64,000 bases of DNA from Pseudomonas sp. TH15 (GCF_016651105.1 NZ_JAEKEL010000001.1:4392001-4456000), one strand, 5' to 3'; counted from the first letter of the stretch, positions 48,236 through 60,171 are shown. The notes: generated by a model from the letters alone, not told the origin. Program-made: numbers and translations.

Positions 48236-49810
48236 ATGAGTGACAACCTGATCGAAATCCGTGATCTCAGCGTGGCCTTCAGTGGCCAGACCGTGGTGCG
48301 CAAACTGTGCCTGGACATCCGCCCCGGCGAGTGTCTGGCGCTGGTGGGCGAGTCGGGTTCGGGCAAATCGGTGACGGCCCATTCGATCCTGCAACTGCTG
48401 CCGGAACTGGGCACCGAAACCACGGGCAGCATTCGTTATCGCGGCCAGGAACTGGTCGGTGCCGATGCCAAGGTCTTGCGTCAGTTACGCGGCAACCGGA
48501 TCGCGATGATCTTTCAGGAACCGATGACCTCCCTGAACCCGCTGCACAGCATCGAAAAGCAGATCGGCGAAACCTTGCTGGTGCACAAAGGCTTGGCCGG
48601 CAAAGTGGCGCAAGCGCGAATTCTTGAACTGCTGGAACTGGTCGGCATCCAGAAACCCAAGGAGCGGCTCAAGGCCTACCCCCATCAACTGTCCGGCGGT
48701 CAGCGGCAACGGGTGATGATCGCGATGGCCCTGGCCTGTGAACCAGAACTGTTGATCGCCGACGAGCCGACCACGGCGCTGGACGTGACGGTGCAGCGCA
48801 AGATCCTGCTGCTGCTCAAATCCCTGCAACAGCGGCTCGGCATGTCGCTGCTGCTGATCAGTCATGACCTCAATCTGGTACGCAGCATCGCCCAGCGCGT
48901 GTGCGTGATGAAGGCCGGGGAAATCGTCGAACAGGCCTCTTGCGAAACGCTGTTCACCGAACCGAAGCACCCTTACAGCTGCGTGCTGCTCAATGCTGAA
49001 CCGGAAGGCGAAGCCTTGCCCCGGGACGAGCGCGAGAAAGTGCTGGAAGTTGACAACCTGCAAGTACGATTCGCCATTGGCGGCGGGCTGTTCCAACGCA
49101 AGACCTATTTACACGCGGTGGATGGCATCAGCCTGAATGTCCAACGCGGCAAGACCTTGGGCATTGTTGGCGAGTCCGGCTCGGGCAAGTCCACCCTCGG
49201 CCAGGCGATCCTGCGCTTGCTCGACTCCGAAGGCAGTATTCGTTTTCAAGGCCAGGCACTGGACGGTCTCACGCAAAAGCAACTGCGGCCGTGGCGCAAG
49301 AAGATGCAGGTGGTGTTTCAGGACCCCTTCGGCAGCTTGAGCCCTCGGATGTCCGTGGCGCAGATCATCAGCGAAGGGCTGGAGGTGCATAGCCAACTGA
49401 CCGCTGAAGAATGCAAAGCCGAAGTGATTCGGGCGCTGGAAGAAGTCGGCCTCGACCCGCAAAGCCGTCACCGCTATCCCCACGAGTTCTCCGGTGGCCA
49501 ACGGCAACGCATCGCCATCGCCCGGGCGCTGGTGCTCAAGCCGGCGCTGATCCTGCTGGATGAACCGACCTCGGCCCTGGACCGTACCGTGCAAAAGCAA
49601 GTGGTCGCCCTGCTCCGCGACCTCCAGGAAAAGCATGGCCTGACGTACCTGTTTATCAGCCATGATCTGGCGGTGGTGCGAGCGCTGGCCCACGACATGA
49701 TCGTGATCAAGGATGGCAAAGTGGTGGAAAGCGGGGCCAGCCACGACGTGTTCGATTCGCCGCAGCATCCGTATACCAAAGAGCTGTTGGCGGCGGCGCA
49801 TCAGGGTTAG
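48236..49810 (+). CDS. yejF: Peptide ABC transporter ATP-binding protein (YejF, two-domain)
   Basis: 524 residues from ATG 48236 (MSDNLIEIRDLSVAFSGQTV); an ATG six codons earlier is also possible. Two fused ABC ATPase domains, as in YejF/GsiA: Walker A GESGSGKSVT and GESGSGKSTL, signature LSGGQRQRV and FSGGQRQRI, Walker B LLIADEPTTALD and LILLDEPTSALD, each followed by the H-loop. Energises uptake by YejBE. Confidence 0.95.
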   Translation: MSDNLIEIRDLSVAFSGQTVVRKLCLDIRPGECLALVGESGSGKSVTAHSILQLLPELGTETTGSIRYRGQELVGADAKVLRQLRGNRIAMIFQEPMTSLNPLHSIEKQIGETLLVHKGLAGKVAQARILELLELVGIQKPKERLKAYPHQLSGGQRQRVMIAMALACEPELLIADEPTTALDVTVQRKILLLLKSLQQRLGMSLLLISHDLNLVRSIAQRVCVMKAGEIVEQASCETLFTEPKHPYSCVLLNAEPEGEALPRDEREKVLEVDNLQVRFAIGGGLFQRKTYLHAVDGISLNVQRGKTLGIVGESGSGKSTLGQAILRLLDSEGSIRFQGQALDGLTQKQLRPWRKKMQVVFQDPFGSLSPRMSVAQIISEGLEVHSQLTAEECKAEVIRALEEVGLDPQSRHRYPHEFSGGQRQRIAIARALVLKPALILLDEPTSALDRTVQKQVVALLRDLQEKHGLTYLFISHDLAVVRALAHDMIVIKDGKVVESGASHDVFDSPQHPYTKELLAAAHQG

Positions 49811-49849
49811 GCATCCTCTCGCGCCTGCCTTGGGATCGAGTCGCCTCTA

Positions 49850-49911
49850 TCGCGGGCAGGCTCGCGCCTTCAGGGAATGCATTTCAAATGCAGGATTGAG
49901 CCTGCTCGCGA
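49850..49911. repeat. REP inverted pair
   Basis: TCGCGGGCAGGCTC (49850-49863) and GAGCCTGCTCGCGA (49898-49911) are near-perfect inverse copies around 34 bases. A Pseudomonas REP doublet (REPIN) downstream of yejF. Confidence 0.8.
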
Positions 49912-49951
49912 TGAGGCCGGCATTGGCAACACACCATCAGGATCTGCCGTC

Positions 49952-51367
49952 ATGAACACCACCGAAAGCCTCAAGGACTACCAGCGCGTTCGCATGCTGG
50001 CGATCCGTTCGTTGTTCGAAATCATCGAGCAATCGAGCGAAGGCACGGTGATTGTCGACCGCGACGCCAATATCGTCTGGATGAACGAACGCTACGCCCG
50101 GCGCTTCGGCCTGGCATCGGCAGAAGTCGCGATCGGCAAAGCCTGCGAAAGCGTGATCCCCGGCAGTCTGCTGCGCGAGGTGGTGCGCACTGGCCGGCCG
50201 ATCCTGCTGGACATGCAGGACACCCCCAAAGAACCGCTGGTGGTGATGCGCCTACCGATTCATGACGATGCCGGCGCGGTGATCGGTGCCATCGGCTTCG
50301 CCTTGTTCGACGAATTGCGCAGCCTGTCGCCGATGCTTAAGCGCTACCTGAGCATGCAGGAAGAACTGGCGTCCACCCGTTCGCTGCTGCGCGCGCGGCA
50401 AGCCAAGTACAACTTTGCTCATTTCATCGGCACCAGCGCCGCCAGCCTGGAAGTTAAACGCCGGGCCCGGCGCAGTGCCAGCGCCGAGTCGCCGGTGTTG
50501 CTGCTCGGTGAAACCGGCACCGGCAAAGAGCTGCTGGCCCAGGCGATCCATGGCGCTTCGCCACGGGCGCACAAGGCGTTTGTCAGCATCAACAGCGCGG
50601 CGATTCCCGAATCATTGCTGGAGGCGGAGTTCTTCGGCACCGCCCCCGGCGCGTTTACCGGCGCGGACCGCAAAGGCCGGATCGGCAAATTGCAGATCGC
50701 CCAGGGCGGCACGTTGTTTCTTGATGAGATCGGCGACATGCCGCTGCCCCTGCAAAGCAAGTTGCTGCGGGTGTTGCAGGAAAAAGAATTCGAGCCGGTG
50801 GGCTCCAACGAAGTGATCCAGAGTGATGTGCGGGTGATTGCCGCGACCTCAACGGACCTGGAAGCGGCGATCAAACGCGGCGAATTTCGCGCCGATTTGT
50901 ACTACCGCCTCAACGTGCTGCCGATCCACGTTCCGCCGCTACGCGACCGGCTCGACGATATTCCGGCCTTGAGCGAAGCGATCCTTGAAGAACTGCGCAG
51001 TCAGCATGAGCTGAACCGCGAAGCGCAGGAGTTGCTGGGTCAACATGCCTGGCCGGGGAACATTCGCGAGTTGCGCAACGTGCTGGAACGCGCAGCGCTG
51101 CTTAGTGATGACTTGATGCTGAATGCGGCGGATATCCGGGCGGCGATTGGTACGTTTACGCCGGTTGAGCGTGCGTCGACGCCGATGCTTGAGCCGCTGA
51201 CTAACGAGACATTTGCGCAGGCGCGCGAGCGTTTTGACCGACAACTGATTCAGTCCACCCTCGTGCAATGCGCGGGCAAGGTACCGGAGGCTGCGGCTCG
51301 ACTGGGACTGGGGCGCTCGACGCTGTACAAGAAAATGCTGACGTTGGGGATTGCAGAGTCTCAATAA
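49952..51367 (+). CDS. Sigma-54-dependent activator of ketone-body use (HbcR-like)
   Basis: 471 residues from ATG 49952. N-terminal PAS-like sensor (about 20-130, SEGTVIVDRDANIVWMNERY), AAA+ domain with Walker A GETGTGKE, the sigma-54 contact loop GAFTGAD, Walker B GGTLFLDEIGDM, R-finger region, and a C-terminal Fis-type HTH (VPEAAARLGLGRSTLYKKML). It precedes the permease, bdhA and acetoacetyl-CoA synthetase genes with a -24/-12 promoter between, matching HbcR of P. aeruginosa, which activates 3-hydroxybutyrate catabolism. The ligand is inferred from context. Confidence 0.88.
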   Translation: MNTTESLKDYQRVRMLAIRSLFEIIEQSSEGTVIVDRDANIVWMNERYARRFGLASAEVAIGKACESVIPGSLLREVVRTGRPILLDMQDTPKEPLVVMRLPIHDDAGAVIGAIGFALFDELRSLSPMLKRYLSMQEELASTRSLLRARQAKYNFAHFIGTSAASLEVKRRARRSASAESPVLLLGETGTGKELLAQAIHGASPRAHKAFVSINSAAIPESLLEAEFFGTAPGAFTGADRKGRIGKLQIAQGGTLFLDEIGDMPLPLQSKLLRVLQEKEFEPVGSNEVIQSDVRVIAATSTDLEAAIKRGEFRADLYYRLNVLPIHVPPLRDRLDDIPALSEAILEELRSQHELNREAQELLGQHAWPGNIRELRNVLERAALLSDDLMLNAADIRAAIGTFTPVERASTPMLEPLTNETFAQARERFDRQLIQSTLVQCAGKVPEAAARLGLGRSTLYKKMLTLGIAESQ

Positions 51368-51411
51368 CGAGACTTTATCTCTTATTTGAGATTGGCCATT
51401 TCGAGATCAAC

Positions 51412-51485
51412 AGATCGCAGCCTTCGGCAGCGCCTACAAGGGGTTCACATACTGCCGATGCAGGGGGTGCCGGAGGCTGCGATCT
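51412..51485. repeat. REP inverted pair (second type)
   Basis: AGATCGCAGCCTTCGGCAG at 51412-51430 and its near-inverse CCGGAGGCTGCGATCT at 51470-51485. Another Pseudomonas REP class, in the gap between the activator and the permease gene. Confidence 0.75.
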
Positions 51486-51581
51486 CTTGGTCTGCCAACA
51501 AAGTCTCCAAACGGAGACAAACCATTGAACAACTCTTCATAGAACCAATTTAAAAGCTTATAGATCAACAGCTTACGCATC

Positions 51582-51597
51582 TGGCACAGATCTGGCT
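51582..51597 (+). promoter_or_regulatory. Sigma-54 (-24/-12) promoter for the ketone-body genes
   Basis: TGGCACAGATCTGGCT: TGGCAC at -24, five bases, then TGGC at -12, one mismatch from the TGGCAC-N5-TTGC consensus, with GG and GC ten bases apart. It lies 58 bases before the permease start and just after the gene for a sigma-54 activator. Confidence 0.75.
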
Positions 51598-51654
51598 TTA
51601 CCCGCTCCCAGACCCGTTTCAACCACAAAAATAACAATTCCAGGAGACACACCC

Positions 51655-53046
51655 ATGAGTGTGATCATTGCCTTGGCAGCCCTCGCGCTGCTGATGCTGG
51701 CTGCTTACCGTGGCTACAGCGTTATCCTCTTTGCCCCGATTGCCGCCCTCGGCGCCGTCCTGCTCACCGACCCTTCCGCCGTCGCCCCTGCGTTCACCGG
51801 GGTGTTCATGGAGAAAATGGTCGGCTTCATCAAACTGTATTTCCCGGTGTTCCTGCTCGGTGCGGTGTTCGGCAAGCTGATTGAGCTGTCGGGTTTCTCG
51901 CGCTCAATCGTCGCAGCGGCCATTCGCTTGCTCGGCACCCGCCAGGCCATGCTGGTGATCGTGTTGGTCTGCGCCCTGCTGACTTACGGTGGCGTGTCGC
52001 TGTTCGTGGTGGTGTTCGCGGTTTATCCGTTTGCGGCCGAGATGTTCCGCCAGAGCGATATCCCCAAGCGGCTGATCCCGGCGACCATCGCCCTCGGCGC
52101 GTTCTCCTTCACCATGGACGCCCTGCCCGGCACCCCGCAAATTCAGAACATCATCCCCAGCACCTTCTTCAACACCACCGCCTGGGCCGCGCCGTGGCTG
52201 GGGCTGATCGGGACGATTTTCGTGTTCTGCACCGGCATGCTGTTCCTCCAGCGCCAACGCAACAAAGCCCAACGGGCCGGCGAAGGCTACGGCACCGAGC
52301 TGCGCAACGAGCCGGAAACTGCTACAGATATCAAGCTGCCGAACCCTTGGATCGCCCTGTCGCCGCTGTTGATGGTCGGGGTCATGAACTTGCTGTTCAC
52401 CCACTGGATTCCGCTGTGGTATGGCAAAACCCATACACTCGCGCTGCCGGGCATGGCTACGCCGGTGACCACCGAAATTGCCAAGCTCACAGCGATCTGG
52501 GCCGTTCAAGCAGCGTTATTGATCGGCATCATCATGGTGCTGGCGTTCGGCTTCCAGGCGATTCGCAGCAAGTTGGCCGAAGGCAGTAAAAGTGCGGTCA
52601 GCGGTGCATTGCTGGCGGCGATGAACACCGCTTCGGAATACGGCTTTGGCGCAGTGATCGCCTCTCTGCCAGGTTTCCTGGTACTGGCCGACTGGCTGAA
52701 AAGCATCCCCAATCCGCTGGTCAACGAAGCCATTACCGTGACCTTGCTGGCCGGCATCACCGGGTCCGCATCGGGCGGCATGAGCATCGCCTTGGCGGCG
52801 ATGTCGGAGCAATTCATCAGCGCCGCCCACGCGGCCAATATTCCGCTGGAAGTGCTGCACCGGGTCGCCGCGATGGCGAGTGGCGGCATGGACACCCTGC
52901 CGCACAACGGCGCGGTGATTACCTTGCTGGCGGTGACCGGCCTGACGCACCGCGAAGCCTACAAAGACATTTTCTGTATTACGATCATCAAGACCCTGGC
53001 GGTTTTCGTGGTCATCGGTACTTTCTACGCCACTGGCATTGTGTGA
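51655..53046 (+). CDS. GntP-family permease, probable 3-hydroxybutyrate/acetoacetate uptake
   Basis: 463 residues, 12 or so membrane segments. GntP/ion transporter family pattern: LGAVFGKLIELSGFSRSIVA, LLTYGGVSLFVVVFAVYPFA, MDALPGTPQIQNIIPSTFFN, and GITGSASGGMSIALAAMSEQ with HRVAAMASGGMDTLPHNGAV. Next to bdhA and an acetoacetyl-CoA synthetase, so its substrate is most likely 3-hydroxybutyrate or acetoacetate. The stop is eight bases before bdhA. Confidence 0.88.
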   Translation: MSVIIALAALALLMLAAYRGYSVILFAPIAALGAVLLTDPSAVAPAFTGVFMEKMVGFIKLYFPVFLLGAVFGKLIELSGFSRSIVAAAIRLLGTRQAMLVIVLVCALLTYGGVSLFVVVFAVYPFAAEMFRQSDIPKRLIPATIALGAFSFTMDALPGTPQIQNIIPSTFFNTTAWAAPWLGLIGTIFVFCTGMLFLQRQRNKAQRAGEGYGTELRNEPETATDIKLPNPWIALSPLLMVGVMNLLFTHWIPLWYGKTHTLALPGMATPVTTEIAKLTAIWAVQAALLIGIIMVLAFGFQAIRSKLAEGSKSAVSGALLAAMNTASEYGFGAVIASLPGFLVLADWLKSIPNPLVNEAITVTLLAGITGSASGGMSIALAAMSEQFISAAHAANIPLEVLHRVAAMASGGMDTLPHNGAVITLLAVTGLTHREAYKDIFCITIIKTLAVFVVIGTFYATGIV

Positions 53047-53053
53047 GGCATTC

Positions 53054-53827
53054 ATGACGAATCTTACTGGCAAGACCGCACTGGTCACCGGCTCCACTAG
53101 CGGCATCGGCCTGGGCATCGCCCTCAGCCTCGCCAAGGCTGGCGCCAACGTGGTCCTCAACGGTTTCGGCGACGCATCCAAGGTGATTGCCGAAGTGCAA
53201 CAGTTTGGCGGCAAGGTCGGGCATCACCCGGCCGACGTCAGCAACCCGGAGCAAATCGCCGAGATGATTGCCTACGCAGAACGTACGTTCGGTGGCATCG
53301 ACATTCTGGTGAACAACGCCGGCATCCAGCATGTGGCTGCGGTGGAAGACTTCCCCGTAGAGCGCTGGGATTCGATCATCGCGATCAACCTGTCGGCGGT
53401 GTTCCACAGCACGCGCCTTTGCCTGCCGCGTATGCGCGCCAAAAATTGGGGGCGAATCATCAACATTGCCTCGGTTCACGGTCAGGTCGGGTCGGTGGGC
53501 AAAGCGGCGTATGTCGCAGCCAAGCATGGGGTGATCGGGTTGACCAAGGTCGTTGGCCTTGAAACCGCGACGACCCAAGTGACCTGCAACGCTATCTGCC
53601 CAGGCTGGGTGCTGACGCCGCTGGTGCAGAAACAGATCGACGATCGCGCCGCCACCGGGATCGACCCGCAGCAAGCGCAGCACGATTTGCTGGCCGAGAA
53701 GCAGCCTTCGCTTGAGTTCGTGACGCCGCCGCAACTGGGCGAACTGGTGCTGTTTTTGTGCAGCGAGGCCGGCAGTCAGGTGCGCGGTGCGGCGTGGAAT
53801 ATTGATGGTGGGTGGTTGGCGCAGTAG
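53054..53827 (+). CDS. bdhA: 3-hydroxybutyrate dehydrogenase
   Basis: 257 residues from ATG 53054. A short-chain dehydrogenase that oxidises D-3-hydroxybutyrate to acetoacetate with NAD+. Cofactor motif TGSTSGIGLGIA (12-23), NNAGIQHVA, catalytic Ser in IINIASVHGQVG and Tyr-Lys in YVAAKHG; the C-terminal ICPGWVLTPLVQKQIDD and GGWLAQ end match the BDH family rather than general SDR enzymes. Cotranscribed with the permease. Confidence 0.94.
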   Translation: MTNLTGKTALVTGSTSGIGLGIALSLAKAGANVVLNGFGDASKVIAEVQQFGGKVGHHPADVSNPEQIAEMIAYAERTFGGIDILVNNAGIQHVAAVEDFPVERWDSIIAINLSAVFHSTRLCLPRMRAKNWGRIINIASVHGQVGSVGKAAYVAAKHGVIGLTKVVGLETATTQVTCNAICPGWVLTPLVQKQIDDRAATGIDPQQAQHDLLAEKQPSLEFVTPPQLGELVLFLCSEAGSQVRGAAWNIDGGWLAQ

Positions 53828-53904
53828 TCCACCGGCAGTCCGCGTCATCGTTCATCGCGGGCAAGCCACGCGATTGGATCTGAAGATAAAACAAGAGGCA
53901 AACA

Positions 53905-55860
<1,956 letters not shown>

Positions 55861-55876
55861 AACGCAAATCTATTGT

Positions 55877-55960
55877 GGGAGCGAGCTTGCTCGCGATAGC
55901 GGACTGTCAGTCGACATTTATGCTGAACGACATGACGCTATCGCGAGCAAGCTCGCTCCC
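55877..55960. repeat. REP inverted pair (REPIN)
   Basis: Two 25-base arms (55877-55901 and 55936-55960), perfect inverse copies, core GCGAGCTTGCTCGCGATAGC, around 34 bases. The clearest REPIN of the window, between two convergent genes, where it may also help end transcription. Confidence 0.9.
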
Positions 55961-55977
55961 TCATTATTTGACCGGTG

Positions 55978-57087
55978 TCAGTCCAGGAGTCCCCATTCAC
56001 CGGGCGGTGGCTGTGGGCCCGGTACTGCATCGGCATGCAACTTCAACCGCAGCCGCAAGTTGTTCAGCGAATCCGCATGTTTCAACGCCTCGTCCTCACT
56101 GATCGCCCCCTCCACAACCAACGCATACAGCGCCCCGTCAAACGTCTGCATCCCCAGCTCCACCGACTTCTCCATGATCCCCTTGAGCTCATCAAATTCA
56201 TTGCGCCGAATCAGGTCGGCAATGGTCGGCGTCCCCAGCATCACTTCCACCGCCGCCCGGCGTTGACCGTCGAGTGTGCGCACTAGCCGTTGAGAAACGA
56301 AGGCCTTGAGGTTGTTGGCCAGGTCATGCAGCAGTTGCTCCCGGCGCTCCTGCGGGAAGAAATTGATAATGCGGTCCAGCGCCTGGTTGGCGTTGTGGGC
56401 ATGCAACGTGGAGATCACCAGATGGCCGGTGTCGGCAAACGTCAAGGCATGCTCCATGGTTTCGCGGTCGCGAATTTCACCGATCAGTACCACATCAGGT
56501 GCCTGGCGCAGGGTATTTTTCAATGCCGTATGAAAACTGCGGGTATCGACGCCGACTTCCCGCTGGTTGATGATCGATTTCTTGTGGCGATGGATATATT
56601 CCACCGGGTCTTCGATGGTGATGATATGGCCGCTGCTGTGACGATTGCGGTAATCGATCAAAGCCGCCAGGGACGTGGATTTTCCCGAATCGGTCGCGCC
56701 GACGAAGAGCATCAGCCCTTGTTTGAGCATCACGGTGTCGAGCAGTACGGGCGGCAGGTTGAGGTCTTCGAAGCGCGGAATGTCGAGTTTGATGTTGCGC
56801 GCCACGATCGATACGTCATTGCGCTGTTTGAAGATGTTGACCCGGAAGCGTCCGACCCCGGCCAGGGAGATAGCCAGGTTCATTTCCAGTTCTCGCTCGA
56901 ACTCCAATCGCTGTTCGGCATCCATGATGGACGCGGCAATGGCAGCGACTTCCCCTGGTTTGAACCGTTGATCAGACAAGGATTTGAGCACACCGTCGAA
57001 CCGTGCACTGGGTGGCGCGCCAGTGGAAAGGTAAAGATCGGAGCCCTCCTGGCTCGCCAGTTGCCGCAACAGCACATCGATTTCCAT
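55978..57087 (-). CDS. PilT/PilU-family pilus ATPase (PilU-like)
   Basis: 369 residues from ATG 57087 (MEIDVLLRQLASQEGSDLYL); the longer frame upstream is not protein-like. Hexameric motor ATPase for pilus retraction. Walker A GATDSGKST (about 126-134, second variable position Asp instead of the usual Gly), Asp box IITIEDPVEYIH, Walker B-like DVVLIGEIRDRETM, and His box LVISTLHAHNANQALDRI. The C-terminus is closer to PilU than to PilT, and no pil genes are adjacent, so it is probably an extra retraction ATPase. Confidence 0.88.
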   Translation of the reverse strand: MEIDVLLRQLASQEGSDLYLSTGAPPSARFDGVLKSLSDQRFKPGEVAAIAASIMDAEQRLEFERELEMNLAISLAGVGRFRVNIFKQRNDVSIVARNIKLDIPRFEDLNLPPVLLDTVMLKQGLMLFVGATDSGKSTSLAALIDYRNRHSSGHIITIEDPVEYIHRHKKSIINQREVGVDTRSFHTALKNTLRQAPDVVLIGEIRDRETMEHALTFADTGHLVISTLHAHNANQALDRIINFFPQERREQLLHDLANNLKAFVSQRLVRTLDGQRRAAVEVMLGTPTIADLIRRNEFDELKGIMEKSVELGMQTFDGALYALVVEGAISEDEALKHADSLNNLRLRLKLHADAVPGPQPPPGEWGLLD

Positions 57088-57219
57088 GGCAAAAAACACC
57101 CGCGAAGCATTCAATTGGCAAACATGGCTCACTGTCGTGACACAACGAGCTTTTAAGCGTCTATCGTCCTGCAAGCATAGTAGACGCCGCCCCACCGACT
57201 TACGCCCAGGATACAAGTG

Positions 57220-59757
57220 ATGAACGCTGCACCCACCAACGACGATGCCACGGCACTGATTGCCCGCACAGACTGGAGCAACAGCCCGCTCGGTGAGGCC
57301 GGTACCTGGCCGCAGAGCCTGCGTACGGCGGTGGACATCGTGCTTCACTCGCCGATGCCAATGCTGCTGTTGTGGGGGCCGCACCTGACGCAGATCTATA
57401 ACAATGGCTTTGCGATGCTCGCCGGCAGCAAGCATCCGCACGCTTTCGGACAGCCGGCGCACCTGATATGGCCAGAACTTCGCGACTTCACTGACCCGAT
57501 TTACAGCGCCGTCCTACAAGGCCAAGTGCGCACCTACAGCGAACGGCGCTTTACCCTGCAACGTGATGGGAAAGAATCCGACTTCTGGCTGGACCTGACC
57601 TACAGCCCGATCCGCGACGAAACCGCGCAAGTGGCTGGCATTCTGGTCACGGCCATCGAAACCAACGAACGGCGACGCATCGCGCTGGAGCTGCAACAAC
57701 GCTCCGATGAAAGCCTCAGGGTTCAGCGCGAAACCGAAGAGCGCCTGCAATTGGCACTGGCGGCCACCGACGCCGTCGGCACCTGGGATTGGGACATCGG
57801 CGAAGACCGTTTCATCGCTGACGCGCATTTTGCCCAGTTGCATGGCATCGATCCGGCGCAGGCTGGCCAGTTGCCGATCAGTGATTACCTGCATGGCGTC
57901 CACCCGGAAGACCGGGCGATGATTGCCCGCAGCATCAAGCATTGCATCACCCACGGCACCGAGTACGCCGAGGAATATCGCTTGCTGCAACCCGACGGCC
58001 AGTTGCGCTGGGTGTTTGCCCGGGGTCGTTGCTACAAGGACCACCATGGCCGGCCGATGCGCTTTCTCGGCGCAGCCCTCGACCTGACTGAACGCAAACA
58101 CACTGAACAAGCCTTGCGCCAGAGCCAGACTGAGCTGCAGTTGATCATCAACGCCATGCCGATCCTGATCAGCTACGTCGACCGCGAGGAACGCTTCCGC
58201 CTGAACAACGCCGCGTACCTCGACTGGTACGGCCTGACGCCTCAGGAGCTGTTTGGCAAAACCATCCATGAAGTGCTCGGTGACGAGAACTATTCCACCC
58301 GCGCCCACTACGTTGCCGAGGCGCTGGCCGGCCGGCCCTGCTCGTTCAGTATCGACACCCCGCATCGGGACGGCAGTATCCGCAGTGCCCTGATGAATTA
58401 CTTGCCACGACACGGCTCAGACGGCTCGGTCAACGGTTTCTACATCTTCGTGATCGACGAAACCGAGCGTAAAGAAACCGAAGAAGCCCTGCGCAACCTC
58501 AATGAAACCCTCGAAGAGCGCGTGATCGCTCGTACGCAACAATTAGCCGAGGCCAATCAACGCCTGCAAAACGAGATGTTCGAGCGCGAGCGTGCCGAAG
58601 ACGCGTTACGGCATGCGCAGAAGATGGAAGCGGTGGGTCAACTCACCGGCGGTATCGCCCATGACTTCAACAACATGCTCACCGGGATTATCGGCAGTCT
58701 CGACCTGATGCAGCGCTACATCGCCGATGGGCGCACCGCCGAGATCGGCCGTTTCACCGAAGCGGCGGTGTCCTCCGCCAACCGGGCAGCGGCCCTGACT
58801 CACCGCCTGCTGGCGTTCTCCCGCCGTCAGTCGCTGGACCGCAAACCGCTGAACGCCAATGAGTTGATTCATTCGCTCGAAGACCTGCTCAGCCGCACCA
58901 AGGGCGACCATATCGAGCTCATGCTGCAACTGGCCGACGATGTGTGGTCGGTCAGTACTGACGTCAGCCAACTGGAAAACGCCCTGCTCAACCTGGTGAT
59001 CAACGCCCGGGACGCGATGCCCGATGGCGGCCGGTTGCTGATCGAAACGGCCAACGTCTACCTCGACGGCAGCGACAGCACGTCGCTCGAAGCAGTCAAG
59101 GCCGGGGACTATCTGATGATTGCCGTCAGCGACAACGGCACTGGCATGACACCGTCGGTGTTGGCCAAGGCGTTCGAGCCGTTCTTCACCACCAAACCCA
59201 TCGGCCAGGGCACGGGCCTGGGGTTGTCGATGATCTACGGCTTTGCCCAGCAGTCAGGCGGACATGTCAGCCTCGACAGCCTGCCGGGCCAAGGCACCTG
59301 CGTACGCCTGTATTTGCCACGGTTGCACCTCGGTGCGCCGCAAGACACGTTGCTGCCGGTGACTGGCGACGCGCCCTCGGCGATTGCCGGCGAAACGGTG
59401 GTGCTGGTGGAAGACGATCCGGCGGTGCGCATGCTGGTGCTCGATTTGCTCAATGAGCTGGGCTATCACGCCCATGAAGCCGAAGACGCCAGGGCGGCCC
59501 TGCCTTTGCTCGAGTCCGACTTGCGCGTGGACCTGTTGGTGACCGACGTCGGGCTGCCGGGGATGAATGGCCGGCAACTGGCGGAAATCGCCCGTCAGCA
59601 TCGCCCGGACCTCAAAGTGTTGTTTATGACGGGTTACGCGGAGAAAGCCGCCGAACGCCAGGGTTTCCTGGAGGAAGGCATGGACATGGTGGCCAAACCG
59701 TTTTCCATCGACCTGCTGGCCAACAAGATTCGCACGATGATCGGCCAACCAGAGTGA
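57220..59757 (+). CDS. Hybrid sensor histidine kinase with PAS domains and receiver
   Basis: 845 residues from ATG 57220. No membrane segments are visible, so it is likely cytoplasmic. Three PAS domains (about 20-160, 170-290, 300-420), a coiled linker, HisKA with AVGQLTGGIAHDFNNML (His about 480), HATPase with NLVINARDAMPDG and GTGLGLSMIYGF, and a C-terminal receiver (VVLVEDDPAVRML; phospho-acceptor in LLVTDVGLPGMNG). The HDFNN His box marks the HisKA subgroup common in Pseudomonas. Signal unknown; divergent from the PilU-like gene. Confidence 0.92.
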   Translation: MNAAPTNDDATALIARTDWSNSPLGEAGTWPQSLRTAVDIVLHSPMPMLLLWGPHLTQIYNNGFAMLAGSKHPHAFGQPAHLIWPELRDFTDPIYSAVLQGQVRTYSERRFTLQRDGKESDFWLDLTYSPIRDETAQVAGILVTAIETNERRRIALELQQRSDESLRVQRETEERLQLALAATDAVGTWDWDIGEDRFIADAHFAQLHGIDPAQAGQLPISDYLHGVHPEDRAMIARSIKHCITHGTEYAEEYRLLQPDGQLRWVFARGRCYKDHHGRPMRFLGAALDLTERKHTEQALRQSQTELQLIINAMPILISYVDREERFRLNNAAYLDWYGLTPQELFGKTIHEVLGDENYSTRAHYVAEALAGRPCSFSIDTPHRDGSIRSALMNYLPRHGSDGSVNGFYIFVIDETERKETEEALRNLNETLEERVIARTQQLAEANQRLQNEMFERERAEDALRHAQKMEAVGQLTGGIAHDFNNMLTGIIGSLDLMQRYIADGRTAEIGRFTEAAVSSANRAAALTHRLLAFSRRQSLDRKPLNANELIHSLEDLLSRTKGDHIELMLQLADDVWSVSTDVSQLENALLNLVINARDAMPDGGRLLIETANVYLDGSDSTSLEAVKAGDYLMIAVSDNGTGMTPSVLAKAFEPFFTTKPIGQGTGLGLSMIYGFAQQSGGHVSLDSLPGQGTCVRLYLPRLHLGAPQDTLLPVTGDAPSAIAGETVVLVEDDPAVRMLVLDLLNELGYHAHEAEDARAALPLLESDLRVDLLVTDVGLPGMNGRQLAEIARQHRPDLKVLFMTGYAEKAAERQGFLEEGMDMVAKPFSIDLLANKIRTMIGQPE

Positions 59758-59811
59758 GTTGAGGCATAATCCCGCGCCCCGTTGTCACCACCGTTGCAAG
59801 GTACCTGCCCC

Positions 59812-60087
59812 ATGAAAGCTCAAGCCCGCCATATTCTGGTGAAAACCTCGGAAGAAGCCGAGCAGCTCAAACAACGCATCGCCAAGGGCGAAGCCTTCGA
59901 TGTGCTGGCCAAAAAATACTCCACCTGCCCGTCCGGCAAGCGCGGCGGCGATTTGGGTGAAGTGCGGCCGGGGCAGATGGTTGGAGTGATTGACTCGGTG
60001 ATCTTCAAGAAACCGCTGCGGGTGGTGCATGGGCCGATCAAGAGCAAGTTCGGGTATCACTTGGTGCAGGTGTTTTATCGGGATTGA
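59812..60087 (+). CDS. Parvulin-type peptidyl-prolyl isomerase (second copy)
   Basis: 91 residues from ATG 59812 (MKAQARHILVKTSEEAEQLK). Complete single-domain parvulin with KKYSTCPSGKRGGDL and KFGYHLVQVF. A paralogue of the 43839 gene, more basic. Two small cytoplasmic parvulins in one genome are usual for Pseudomonas. Confidence 0.93.
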   Translation: MKAQARHILVKTSEEAEQLKQRIAKGEAFDVLAKKYSTCPSGKRGGDLGEVRPGQMVGVIDSVIFKKPLRVVHGPIKSKFGYHLVQVFYRD

Positions 60088-60109
60088 GCGGTTGGCTTGA
60101 GGGCCTCTG

Positions 60110-60171
60110 TGGCGAGCAGGCTCACTCTGACAGAGGAACGCATTCCAAATGCAGAGTGAGCCTGCTGGCGA
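60110..60171. repeat. REP inverted pair
   Basis: TGGCGAGCAGGCTCACTCTG (60110-60129) and CAGAGTGAGCCTGCTGGCGA (60152-60171), near-perfect inverse copies, between convergent genes. Confidence 0.85.

Noticed and set aside
56690..56710. PilU-like ATPase with defective Walker A (GATDSGKS)
   Set aside because: The G-x4-G-K-S pattern is intact; Asp falls at a variable position.
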